Of a stretch of DNA of 64,000 nucleotides, positions 1 to 10,632 are shown in pieces. Under the pieces are notes generated by a model. That model had not been told where the DNA came from. It ran no database searches and worked only from the letters and a program-made list of their open reading frames with translations. Source of the stretch: Lingula anatina (taxonomy: Eukaryota; Brachiopoda; Lingulata; Lingulida; Lingulidae). How positions within the stretch are numbered: the stretch's first letter is position 1; each line of letters opens with the position of its first letter. The position numbers were made by a program, and so were the translations under genes. The stretch covers positions 158,141 through 222,140 of the forward strand of contig NW_019775437.1 in assembly GCF_001039355.2 (NCBI RefSeq). Direction: 5' to 3'.

Positions 1-917
1 CTATTAAATGGAGAGTTTGCCATTTCAGTTCGTCTGTGTAGTGGTTAACGTGCAAGCCCGTTAGGTAGGTATTCATGCGTTCATGGATCCGACCTACCTT
101 TGACATAACCTTACCCCCCCCCCCCCCCCACTAAATCACCCGTATAATTTTATTCCATTTATTTTGGTAGAGGTCGAGGTCATTTCTTTGAGTTTTAACA
201 AGTGTTGGTTAAAGCGACGTGGCATTACACGGTCCCACCCATTCAAACCATGAAAGAAGCAGGAGAAAGGAAAGCCCGACGTACACACAATTTTGACACA
301 TATTAATGAGAATAATCCGCCAGAAGTCACAAAAACGGAAAAAAGCTATAAGACGGCGAGTTAGGACAACTACAAAGTAAAAAAATGTTTTAATATCTAA
401 TAGTTTAAAAGTTTTATCAGAGTAAAGTTACATTCCTCAAGGAGACTTTAGTTACTAGGAAAGCACGTTCTTGCAGGGCTTATTTTGTTAGGAAGGGACG
501 TTTGGAAAACTATTTTCGAATCAACGCCGGCGGCCCACAAATAGTAGAAGGCGTGCCCTAGCAAATATTATTTATAGAGGTTGCAAACTTTCAGAACGCG
601 TATTACTTGCTGTACCAAAATGTTTATTTTTGTTGTAAATGCCTGATGTATTCGAAATTCTGTGATCATTACACTTACAAATTGCTTTTTTGCATTTTTA
701 AGTTTCGAAGCGGCAAAGTAGAAAAAGAATATAACAGAACATTGCATATATTGCATTTTCAAATGCTAAACTATTTTGATTTATCTTAAATCCTCATTAT
801 ATACTATCCAAGAACAATTTTCCAGTAAGTATTTGTTTCTGTCTCAGGCGAAAAGCTGGGCATATATAGGCAATTTATTAGAATTAAGCAAGTCCACACG
901 TTCACCCGGTTCTCCAT

Positions 918-953
<36 letters not shown>

Positions 954-1134
954 TAGATGGCGTAATATTATTTCCATTTTTTCGTACCTCCAAACAAAGA
1001 CACCGTCTGCATGTTGGTTGCAGACAGAAAACTGCGGGCAAATAGCTATTCAATGTTGAATTTACAGTGCCACGTCGTCATTCAGGTAGATATTTATCTG
1101 TATTTAATCCTTTCTTCTCTTCAAAACTGTTCTC
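1..1134. other. Upstream region of NUDT16-like copy 1, no gene seen
   Basis: Holds a C16 run at 114-129 and a T34 run at 919-952. The Phe-rich and Lys-rich open readings across 844-1053 come from the T run. Promoter and 5' UTR of copy 1 probably lie in the last few hundred bases (pyrimidine-rich TTTCTTCTCTTC just before the ATG). Confidence 0.5.
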
Positions 1135-1365
1135 ATGGCGCAAAGCGATCCCCATGATGCCGAATGGGGTGTGTTGGCGGCTAATGAAGGCTACGGAAGA
1201 CCAGATTCAGAGGAAGATTACGAGCAGATAAGCTATGAAGACGCCATGGGAAAGACGTGGGGTAAGAACGAAAAGAAGCCTTACAGACACGCTGCCCACG
1301 CCATGATCTACGCCCCAGATGGCAAGATATTATGGGACATGTACGAAAATAAGGCCGTGATATTG
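1135..1365 (+). CDS. NUDT16-like copy 1, exon 1
   Basis: 77 codons from the ATG in the context CTCATGG, ending AVIL before GTAAGA. It encodes the acidic N-terminal extension and the first Nudix strand (YRHAAHAMIYA). The codons that an unspliced reading would add after AVIL are intronic. Confidence 0.88.
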
Positions 1366-4300
1366 GTAAGAGGACTAGATTTGATAAGGACTTTACTGAT
1401 GCAAATGTACATATACAAGTCACAGTGAATCGAGGAAAAATCAAGTCATGGATTGCGGGGATGGTGAATTGTGGGGGTGTTGGGGGACGGAGGGGGGAGG
1501 GAGGGGGAGGGGGGTGTTGCCCAAGCCTTTGTGCAATTTAGAGAGATTGGGTTCTGACATGATAGTGATACCACAGGTACATTTTTATTGGGAATTTCCC
1601 AATTTTTTTATTATTTATTTTTGGATATTGTTATATTATCCAGCAAATACACTAGCAATTACTAGACAGTAGTTGTGTCTGTACCAGTACACCTGTCCAC
1701 AGCACTAAACACCCAAACCCAATGTGAAGGTTCAAATGAGGTCACAGGCATGTTCTTAAAAACATTGAATGTACAGAAGTTTGTATTAAAGTTTCACTAT
1801 CCTGGAACCACGAATAATATAGAATAATTCATCGTCTGTCCACCACCCCCCCAAAAAAGGACATACAATACTGTCACTAATGTAAAACGTCCAGATGTGG
1901 GACCGTTTTACTCATTACTGATTTTGTTCTTTAATTTTTCTCCTATAAGTATCACGTTGTAAAAAATATGATAATTATCTGTGTAAAGCAGTTAATATTT
2001 TTGAGCGACATTAGTTGCTTTTCAATGAATATTATAAAAAGGGGGAAATACACCCTACTGACAGTAAAATAAGCATTTAATAAACCATTTTTTATTCATG
2101 GTCCGTATATAATATTAGAAATGTCAAACTGTACATGGAATCAGTACATATGTTCCAGTCATCAACATGTAATGTACCTTTTCATATTTATGGAATGAAT
2201 GTCCCAAACTTATAAAAATTTTGTACGCATGATTCAAGGGTGGGGTCGAAATAGGACATTACGTTTTCGTCTTACTTAATGGATAACGCAATCTAAAGAT
2301 TCCACGATTCGTGTCAGTTTTACGTAAGGTCGCTCAAAGAAAACTCAAGTCCACATAATGACCAGTTAAACGATTTATTCGTCGACGCCCGGTATCTACA
2401 TGTTCTAAGTGAAGTCTCCAACTCCTAACTCTTCGAAACCACGACTGCTTCGTACGCCGTCGCTCCCAATCTCCTTCTCTCTTCTTCTTCTTGCGTCTGC
2501 TATTCTCTCCCCATCAGATCGCTTACATACTTATTTTTTTATCTATCACATGGATCCTGTGCTGCATTAATGACTTATGATTGTATAGTTAATTTCTTTA
2601 CATCGGCGTTATACAAAATTGCCGCCACATTACTCAAGAGCTATTGGACCACAACAGAATACATCATGAGACTCATAAAATATCTTTTTGGTCTTTATGT
2701 CGGACACGACAAACAGAAAACCCTGCTTTCTATTACACCAAGTACTTGGGCAATATGAAAATTTCTGGCAATTTTTCTGAGAAATATACGTTACGTTACG
2801 TAATATTAGCATATTTATAAAAACATTCTTACGTCATCTATAATTTACGATGACTGATTCACTACAAAATATGTCGGAACACAATATAATATAAAAATTG
2901 TATGGCACGGAACATATGTTACCAGTGAAAAGCTATGGGTTCCTTGTCCCTTATTTAGTCAGGTTTGATAATATACCCATGTTTTAAGGAAAAAAAAACC
3001 TGATGGAAATACGGAATTTTATATTTTTGGTGTCTAATTTGCATAATTTATACTAATTATGCTAATTTATGCATCGATAGAGCGTGTCTCTATTGAAAAA
3101 AATTCTTTTGGCCCGAGGAACATTCATGCTAAGTTAGACATTTGTACTACAAAATGCAGCGTTTGGCTAATATATGCTCATTAACAAGCCTACTATGCGT
3201 ACAAAAGAAAAACTAGCTCCTTTTTGAGATATGGCGTAGTTCTTTCTGACGTCTGCTCGAGTTAAAGGTAAAATGTGCTGTTATTTACAAATGATCACCT
3301 CACGGATATAAATTGTTATAAACGATGCTTTTTTATTCCAGATACCGTATCTAGCATGATTAATAGTTCATAAAATACAAATCACGGTGAAAATATCCAT
3401 ATTTTATACCATTTATTCAAATTTAAACCATGCACCCCCTCAAATCCAGTGTTTCACTGTGATTTCAACAGAGGAAAAGAAATGTCCGTAATATTTAAAA
3501 GACACCACCAAATTTCACAAAACTTATATACAATTAGCATTAGTACGTGCTCGTTAAAGGTCACGTTTCTAATAGCATGTATTGTTATGTCCCTTTACAT
3601 ATACATATGAGATGAATGTCCCAAACTTATATAATTTAGAACGCTTAATTCAAGCGTGGGCTCGAAATAGGACATTACGTTTTAGACTTACTCAGTGGAT
3701 AACGCAATTCAAAATTCCACGGTTCGTGTCAGATTTACGTAAGGTAGCGCAAAGAAAACCCAAGTCCACATAATGACCAGTTTAATGGTTTATTGGTTGA
3801 CGATCTCTAACTACATGTTCTATACGTGAAACCTCCAACTTCTAAGCCGTCTCCCATAGCTCCGTCGAGCGGTCACCTTCGAGTCTTCTTCAGTCTGCCC
3901 CCCAATATTATTTCTAGACGTCTTTGATACGCATTTCTTATCTATAGGTGGATTCTGTGCTGCAGTATTTGGCGGTACATACTAATTTTAATTATTCAAA
4001 TTGCACACGTCCACTTAAGTTACACGACTACAGGTAAGGCCATAAAACGAGTCGAGTGCACAAGCAATCGACTCTAATCAAATTAATTTACATGTCTGGG
4101 AATTATATTTGTGAACACTACAGTATGTCGACCGTGCACTGCAATTATCTACCCTTAAACAAGGGTACGGTAACAGTTCTGTTTTGTGGGATATTGGCCC
4201 ATTCTTCCTAAAAAGCTTAGCGGATTTGGTACAGATTATTTGGGGATTGGTACTTCTCTGCATTTCACTCACCAATTCATGCCACAGGTAGGCTACTCAG

Positions 4301-6085
4301 TAGGGAGTCTATTCAAGCTCAAAGATGACTGTTCCATCCTTAGAACATTCTGTTTCTACAACAAATCACTCCCCAGACGAATGCTGTGAGCAAGTGCGTT
4401 GACACGATGAAGCCAGTAGCATCCTGAAGTCCCCTCTTGGAAATTGAGTGTGATATCTGTTGAGAACGTTACAGTAGCATGCCCCAGTGACGTTCTGTTC
4501 CAGAGGGGACAATGTACTAATACCATGGGCTTGGAATGCTCTCCAAATGCGGACTGATCTGACACGTCAGGCTATATTTTCCTGCACCAACCCTTCCAAG
4601 AAGTATTTTGCAGTATGTCTACAGACCTTCATTTGGCCATCGATGGGGTACAAGAAATACTTTGATTATTCAGCAAAACCAGATTCCTTCCAGTGATGGT
4701 AGACCAGGTTCGGGTACCACTGGGGTTACAGAATGTAATATTCTCAGCTGATATCTCGCTAATTTGCAAGAGCTGCCTTCGGGGTTAATTCCAGGTTTCA
4801 TCATGACAGCACACTTGCTCACAATTCTCGTCTAGAAGGTCTCCCTGCCTCCACACCCGCCATTAAACGGATTAAATCTCGGCTCCTGGGTTTAATTGCT
4901 AGGCACCTGCAGCGACGTCGCGTGTTGAGGCGGGGAGACCATCGGGAATCAGCAGCATCTCTTTTGAAGCGTGGTCGGCCATATTTAATCGGCGGATCAG
5001 TTAGTACTCGGATCATCTATTCTCACTGGGGCCTTAAATGGCTACTGATAAGGACCGTATAGAGACCCTTGAACTCTAAAGTGAGATCCGTTTGTTACAG
5101 CGTAAAATTGATCACTCAATGAATAGACTTAAAAACGCAATTTTGTGAGGTACTCGTGAAAGTTACACTAACTTTATATACATGGAACAAAAATTGTTTT
5201 TTTTTTAAATTTCCCAAAAGTGCCCAAATCCACAAGACAATTTAGACCTTTCAGAGAGGAAGTTGGTATAGCTCATTTTGAACGAATTCTCTGCTGTATT
5301 GGAAAGCCTATAGGTGTGCTGGAAAAGACTTCAAGTCTTCGTTTAAAGAAGCCGTAGGTTTGATGTTTCTAGGATCTGTATGCCTTTTCATACAAACGAT
5401 TAAGACGTTTAATACATAGATACTGTTGTGTAAAAGGTAATTACTTTTGATTCTGGGTTACCTTTAAACAACAATATATTATACGAAAAAAAAACTAAAA
5501 ATATTTTACCAATATTTGTTAAACTCGTCTTTCGTATCTTTTCTTGGGAGGGGAACATACATTACATCATGAAGGACGCAAGACATAGTATTGTAACCAA
5601 TACGTTCAAAATTTGAAAGTGTCAATAAATTTTAAATTCGCGATGAATATGACCAGTGGTAGATATCTTTTTAGAAACAAAGATTTCAACTTTCTATACA
5701 ATCAATGTTTTGTTTCATTTACCTGTAGTAAAGTAAGTTTTGGATGTGTAAAAAAAAAATCATTAAAGCATCTCTCACACACACCTTTCTCTCCAGATGA
5801 CGATGAGATTTGACGGATACATCGGATTTCCGGGTGGAATCATGGATGACGGTGAGACGTTGGAGTTTTGGTTAAACCGTGAACTTGAAGAAGAGATAGG
5901 GCTAGATCTCACCAGGCACAGCTTTACTAAAGAGGACCATGTTTTATCACACGTCATCCACAAAAAGAAACTGCTGCTGCATTTTTATTGCAAGAGAGTA
6001 ACGCTAGAGGAGTGTTTGGAGATCGAGAAAAGAACCATCGACGCAGATGAGTATGGATTTGAGGTATGGTTGCCAAACTGCTATC

Positions 6086-6182
<97 letters not shown>

Positions 6183-6983
6183 GTGTGTGTGAAGGTGAAT
6201 GTGCCTGTGTTTGAAATATGTCTGTGGGTGGATTTTTATCAGTATGTATTTATTTACGGATATGATGAATATCATAAGATGTAGACACCTGTGGATGTCC
6301 GGTTGTGTGGGTGTTTGTGGCTGCAGGTGTTTCAGAAGACGTGTTCACATGACTGTGTGAGATGCCAGGCCTGTAGCCAGCAATTTCAGAGGGGGGGGGG
6401 GGTCGTTTTCTGAAAAAGTGGACCTTTTACCATAAAATTCTCAAGTACATAGATCAAATTTTACCCAGAGTGGACCTTTTCCCAGCAAAAAGGGTGGTTC
6501 TTTCGAACCCCCCGACCCCCCCTGGCTACGGGCCTGGATGCATACAGGGTACCTGTATGAAACATGTGTCAAGCATGTGATTAAGATGTAGAAAATAAAA
6601 CATTTATTGATGTACCTAATGATTTTTTGAACTTCAGGTTGTAATTTTTTATGTTTGGCCTACGATAATTATGTATTTGTATTAATTTGCATATTATATT
6701 ATTTTTTCGTATATTAATTTTTGATAATTATGTGATATTCTTCAATGTTACTAAGCAAAAACCGACGTATTTATTTTTTCAGGTGTTAGGTCCTATACGG
6801 GTGCCTATGTTCACATTTAAAGATAATGAAAGAGGCCTTCCAATATTCCTTAGCAACAAATTCATAGGCAATGCCAAGGAAGATCTGCTGTACTGCATTG
6901 AAAGGGAGAACATCATGACGAAAGAAGAAATTCAGCTGGCACTTGAAAACTGCGAGAAATTTAAGGCAAGATATGTGAGATAA
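1135..6983 (+). CDS. NUDT16-like: NUDT16-like Nudix hydrolase, copy 1 (three exons)
   Basis: Spliced CDS 1135-1365, 5797-6063 and 6783-6983, all phase 0, giving 232 residues. Donors are GTAAGA and GTATGG; acceptors are CTCCAG and TTTCAG. The Nudix box in exon 2 is exact: G-x5-E-x7-RELEEEIGL, preceded by RFDGYIGFPGG. The PYRHAAHAMIYAPDG block in exon 1 and the EVLGPIRVPMFT and GLPIFLSNKFIGNAKEDLL blocks match the layout of vertebrate NUDT16. That family is nuclear/nucleolar and removes m7G and related caps from U8 snoRNA and other RNAs, and also hydrolyses inosine diphosphates. About 45 residues precede the RHAAHA block, more than in vertebrate NUDT16, with the repeated theme WG-LA-EG-GRPD. 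A polyadenylation hexamer follows at 7060. Inside the Nudix helix this copy has FW where copy 2 has EG. Family assignment is firm; substrate is inferred. Confidence 0.9.
2168..2566 (+). repeat. Dispersed repeat D, copy 1
   Basis: Diverged direct repeat of 3577-3966 inside intron 1 of NUDT16-like copy 1. Shared blocks include GAATGTCCCAAACTTAT, CGAAATAGGACATTACG, TCCACATAATGACCAGTT and CTGTGCTGCA. No terminal inverted repeats seen. The reading open in copy 2 is closed by stops here. Confidence 0.65.
3577..3966 (+). repeat. Dispersed repeat D, copy 2
   Basis: Partner of 2168-2566, same orientation, about 1.4 kb downstream. A 63-codon ORF crosses it but is not conserved in the other copy, so it is probably not coding. 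Possibly the 3' end of a retroelement. Confidence 0.65.
4140..4800. other. GC-richer intronic block of unknown origin
   Basis: Within intron 1 of NUDT16-like copy 1, noticeably richer in G+C than its flanks. Overlapping short ORFs occur on both strands (e.g. minus strand 4356-4565). I recognise no protein family. It may be a decayed transposon or pseudogene fragment. Confidence 0.3.
4838..5033 (+). mobile_element. MITE family C, 5'-truncated copy
   Basis: Matches 53242-53530 from GGTCTCCCTGCCTC to the terminal ...ACTGGGGCC. The left third and left inverted repeat are absent. Lies in intron 1 of NUDT16-like copy 1. Confidence 0.65.
5797..6063 (+). CDS. NUDT16-like copy 1, exon 2 (Nudix box)
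   Basis: 89 codons between CTCCAG and GTATGG. Carries RFDGYIGFPGG, the full Nudix box and the LLLHFYCKRVTLEE strand-helix. The ATG at the exon start is an internal Met, equivalent to the Met in the MRFDG block of vertebrate NUDT16. Confidence 0.9.
6088..6179 (+). repeat. Compound (GT)n(GA)n microsatellite
   Basis: (GT)n 6088-6134 followed directly by (GA)n to 6179, starting 25 nt after the exon 2 donor of NUDT16-like copy 1. Confidence 0.95.
6366..6536 (+). mobile_element. MITE family E, complete copy
   Basis: Ends CAGGCCTGTAGCC and GGCTACGGGCCTG form an inverted repeat, flanked by a perfect 5-bp duplication GATGC (6361-6365 and 6537-6541). The interior carries the duplicated phrase GTGGACCTTTT. 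hAT-like by termini. Sits in intron 2 of NUDT16-like copy 1. Confidence 0.75.
6783..6983 (+). CDS. NUDT16-like copy 1, exon 3
   Basis: 66 codons plus TAA after a TTTCAG acceptor. Starts VLGPIRVPMFT and ends with a lysine/arginine-rich tail. It corresponds to the C-terminal strand and helix of the fold. Confidence 0.9.
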   Translation: MLGPIRVPMFTFKDNERGLPIFLSNKFIGNAKEDLLYCIERENIMTKEEIQLALENCEKFKARYVR

Positions 6984-7059
6984 GTTAAGCAGTATTCCTT
7001 AGCAAACATGCTCCATATTTATTTTATTTAAGGGAAGGTTTTACTAAGGCAGCATAATG

Positions 7060-7065
7060 AATAAA
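7060..7065 (+). terminator. Poly(A) signal, NUDT16-like copy 1
   Basis: Canonical AATAAA 77 nt downstream of the stop codon, followed by AT-rich sequence. Confidence 0.55.
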
Positions 7066-7840
7066 GGATATAATTACACTTGCTTGTTGCGTATCTTAAA
7101 TATAATGATATATAGCAAAATCGTCATTTCACAACCCTGCCTTCCATATATATGCTAGTCTAGACTAGTAATTGTGAATAAATATCTTACATCCTGCGTA
7201 TAACATGTAGACATTCCCAATTTATTCACATTTACTAGATATCCATACCAAAACCAAGTTTTCCTTTGTGACATCAAGGTCATATTGGTAAAATGGCATG
7301 ACACCTGCATTGCTACTTGCTATCATAAAATAAAGCTAGTATGTACCCAAAATGATTATAATTAATTATTTTCTGATGATAACCATATGTTATCAAATGG
7401 GGACACTGGAGTTAAGAATTTATTTAAGTTGCGATGTTCACATATAACGACAGTGTTACTGTTGCAGGGGGTCTCTTGCTACATGATTAATCTCTCTAAT
7501 AAGATCTTTGTGGCAAATTATCAAGCATTTGAAGTAAAAAAAGTTCGAATGTGGATTCCACCTTTCCAATCAAAATCTGCAAATGAATAAGGGGAACATA
7601 GGGCCACGGAGGCCATGCATTGTGATAGAGAAGCAAGATAGATTGAAAGCAATATGACTATAAAAATGAGCTAGCAAAGCACACGCATACCAGATCGTAA
7701 TCTTAGTGGTTAAAAATGATGAGAACAGAAGGTCATAAAGAGACTCTTACAATAGGCATTATATGTGATAGCCCGAATATTGGCAATGCTACGCAAGGTC
7801 ACGCCATGCAGAAGCGTTTGCAGCGCGAATAATCCTTTAC

Positions 7841-8043
7841 GTCTAGTGAACAAACAAAGCAATCTCTAAAACGCCTACGTAACTCGCTGTAGCTCGACAC
7901 GCTCAAGATTGCTTTGTGTGTTTGTACTTAGAAATTAAAAGCCAATAAAAGCTCTTTCGACCTTATATTGGTTCGTGTGTGGACACGATTCGAGTCCGAC
8001 GATCTAATCGATTTTTACACGTGTTGCGTCCAGATACACTCAT
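7841..8043 (+). promoter_or_regulatory. Probable promoter/5' UTR of NUDT16-like copy 2
   Basis: CpG-richer than its surroundings. Contains GCCAATAAAAGC at 7941 (CCAAT- and TATA-like) and an inverted repeat whose perfect core (ACAAAGCAATCT / AGATTGCTTTGT) lies at about 7854-7918. No transcription start can be placed from sequence alone. Confidence 0.35.
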
Positions 8044-8265
8044 ATGGCAGATACGACTGATGGATGGGGATTTTTAGCTGATATTGAGGGGTTCGGTAGA
8101 CCCGATGCAGAGGGAGATTTCGAGGAGGTTCCTTATAATGAAGCTTTGGGAAGGACATGGGGGAAGCAAGGCGGTAAACCGTATCGACATGCCGCCCATG
8201 CCTTCCTGTACGCTCTAGATGGCAAGAAAGTGTGGGGACTGTATGAGAATAAGGCAGTTATTTTG
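8044..8265 (+). CDS. NUDT16-like copy 2, exon 1
   Basis: 74 codons from the ATG (CATATGG), ending AVIL before GTAGGA. A long Ser/Leu extension in the unspliced reading is translation of an intronic CT repeat and is not coding. Confidence 0.87.
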
Positions 8266-8278
8266 GTAGGACTCTGTT

Positions 8279-8344
<66 letters not shown>

Positions 8345-8925
8345 ATGTGTGTGTGTGTGTGTAAGAGATAAAGAAAGAAACGAAGGTTGATATGGATGTA
8401 TTGCAACTCAGCCTGCCACTTGCCCAAAGACTTTTTTTATAGATCCCATACCCCCCTCCTAATGTAAGTAAATCGCGCATTATATAATATTATCCGTGGT
8501 TACTATATATCTTATCAGCATTGCATGTATGTCCAGTATATCCGCTTTTTATATATTCATTTTCAAGTTATGCCAACTTACCGTTTCAAATGTATTATAA
8601 CACCAACATTACGTGCAAAGTATTTAACCTGCAATCAGCATTTATCTGTAATGTAAAATTAGATTCATTGTTTGTTAGGGAAAACCAGTTTTAAGCTTAG
8701 GTTATATATGCCACGGGAGCCATACGAAAATAATGGTATACGATATCTGTATTCATGACATCGAAAGTGGTTACGGGTGCAGCGATTATAGGCCTATGTT
8801 TACATTATGTGCGGGTGCCCTGTCACTTCTCCGACATGGTCTTAGGATTAGGTAGTATAGGGAAAATCGTCGGTTGAAATAAAGCATTTTTCATCGATAT
8901 TATTTTTTATGTTGTAAAGATATTT

Positions 8926-8988
<63 letters not shown>

Positions 8989-9050
8989 AAAAGAGAATCA
9001 TCCACCACCCCACCCCAACTCTACCCCAGGGACAGCCCCGCACACATCCC

Positions 9051-9093
<43 letters not shown>

Positions 9094-10627
9094 TATTCAT
9101 TCATTGTTGCAGATATCAAGGAAGGAGGTCCTTGAGGGTGAGCTTCTCTCTGTACAATGCGGGGAAGTGCGGGGTTATGCGATGACTTCCTATAGACAAC
9201 ATCTAGATATATTTTGTCAAAAGTTTTAGCTTGACAAAATCGTACAGGCTGTGGAAATCGTCAATCTGTGCGATTTTGCACGGCCACCGCCTGCCACTGC
9301 ACAAACTGGGTTTTATTTTGATAGTATACGCGTGCACCGTGCGGACATTGCATGGCAAATGTAACCCAGGCTTAAAGCAGCGGTGACTACGTTTTGCAAC
9401 ATAGGAAACACTTTTTTTCATAAAAATGACACAGCACATTCATTCAAGGTACGCAGTGGGATGTAGCAAGAATGGTGTTTTGTTAGACAATTCATATTTA
9501 TTTTTTAAGGGGTGATTAAAATCACCAAGGTATACCAAGGCATATTATATATTTAAACCGTTAAATGAAATGTTGGTCTATTAACATGTTTATTGTTTGT
9601 TTGTTTTATGTTAAGATGAACATGAGAGTAGACGGCTACATAGGATTTCCTGGCGGAATCATTGACGATGGAGAAACCCCTGAAGAAGGTCTGAACCGAG
9701 AACTCGAAGAAGAGATTGGTTTGGATTTAACCAAGCACAGTTTCTGTAAAGGCGATCACTTAGTATCACATGTTAACCACAGGAAAGGGATGGTGCTTCA
9801 CTTCTATTGCAAGAGAGTCACATTGGAGGATTGTTTTGAAATAGAGAAAAGCACGCTTCATGCAAAGGAGTACGGTATTGAGGTAAACGTATTTTTTTAT
9901 TTATAGTATGTCCATTTTACAAGACGGGTTTTGAACACACATTTATACGTCCTTGTCGTCTGTGGTCAAAACATGTCGTGTAAACAGCAATTTTTACGTA
10001 GGCACTCATACATGTAAATCATTTCGATATGCGGTCCCGGTGTGACAAGAATGCTAGTCCTAGGAAATGGAAATATGGGGTCCCATACGATTATTACAGG
10101 TGGTTAGTCAAGTAGGGGAGACCGGGGCTAGCTGGACCCCGGGGTAAGTCCCCCCCCCCCCCCCATCAATTTATGACAAAGTAACTATGGGGTAAAAGGA
10201 TTGATCACATCATTTTGTAAAATGACCGTAGCCAGTAGTGCTAAGTGCTAGGGTCAAACTAGCCCCGGTCTACCCTATAGGGGTCAGTATGGGAGATGAA
10301 AGTCACCTGTACAACGTAGTGGAGAACGGATAAAGTTTCCTAGCGGACTACCATTCTTGTCACTATATCTTGTTTCAATATTATATGCCCAAAGATTGCA
10401 TGTCTTTTTAATATTCTATTTCAAAGGTACTGGGTTCTGTGCGCGTGCCAATGTTCACGTACCCGGATGAAGAAAGGGGGCTCCCGATATTTCTTACCAA
10501 CCGGTTTTGTGGCAATTCCAAGGAACAGCTACTGATGGGCATTGAAAGAATGAAGATAATGACAACAGAGGAAATTCAATTGGCGTTAAAACACAGTGAG
10601 AGTTACAATAAAAAGTTCAAATTGTGA
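8044..10627 (+). CDS. NUDT16-like: NUDT16-like Nudix hydrolase, copy 2 (three exons)
   Basis: Spliced CDS 8044-8265, 9616-9882 and 10427-10627, all phase 0, giving 229 residues. Exons 2 and 3 are exactly as long as in the upstream paralogue. Nudix box: G-x5-E-x7-RELEEEIGL after RVDGYIGFPGG, so all metal-binding glutamates are present. Relative to copy 1, RFDG becomes RVDG, an aromatic-to-Val change beside the active-site strand that may alter base stacking. The N-terminal WGFLADIEGFGRPD module is kept. The role is inferred as RNA-cap or nucleoside-diphosphate hydrolysis, as for NUDT16. The copies lie head-to-tail 1.06 kb apart, so tandem duplication is the simplest origin. Divergence at many positions shows the duplication is not recent. 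Confidence 0.9.
8282..8362 (+). repeat. Compound (CT)n(GT)n microsatellite
   Basis: (CT)n to 8330, then (GT)n with one interruption to 8362. Begins 16 nt after the exon 1 donor of NUDT16-like copy 2. Confidence 0.95.
8928..9089 (+). repeat. (TA)n and (CA)n microsatellites
   Basis: (TA)n 8928-8984 and (CA)n 9052-9089, separated by C-rich sequence, in intron 1 of NUDT16-like copy 2. Confidence 0.93.
9616..9882 (+). CDS. NUDT16-like copy 2, exon 2 (Nudix box)
   Basis: 89 codons between TTAAG and GTAAAC. Carries the Nudix box and the VLHFYCKRVTLED block. Same length and phase as exon 2 of copy 1. Confidence 0.9.
10113..10277 (+). mobile_element. MITE family G, TA-flanked
   Basis: Terminal inverted repeat GGGGAGACCGGGGCTAG on the left pairs with CTAGCCCCGGTCTACCC on the right. 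TA lies on each side, as expected for a Tc1/mariner-type target duplication. Non-coding, in intron 2 of NUDT16-like copy 2; contains a C run. Confidence 0.6.
10427..10627 (+). CDS. NUDT16-like copy 2, exon 3
   Basis: 66 codons plus TGA after a TCAAAG acceptor, starting VLGSVRVPMFTY. The stop codon overlaps an AATAAA hexamer. Confidence 0.9.
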   Translation, partial: VLGSVRVPMFTYPDEERGLPIFLTNRFCGNSKEQLLMGIERMKIMTTEEIQLALKHSESYNKKFKL

Positions 10628-10632
10628 ATAAA
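10627..10632 (+). terminator. AATAAA overlapping the copy 2 stop codon
   Basis: The A of TGA is the first base of AATAAA. If used, it would leave a 3' UTR of only about 15-30 nt. The true site may lie further downstream. Confidence 0.3.

Noticed and set aside
776-1053. Phe-rich and Lys-rich ORFs upstream of NUDT16-like copy 1
   Set aside because: They are produced by the 34-nt T tract and have no conserved content.
9115-9139. Possible 25-nt exon (GTTGCAG acceptor, GTGAGC donor) in intron 1 of NUDT16-like copy 2
   Set aside because: Its length is not a multiple of three, and including it would break the phase 0 join of exons 1 and 2 that the paralogue confirms.
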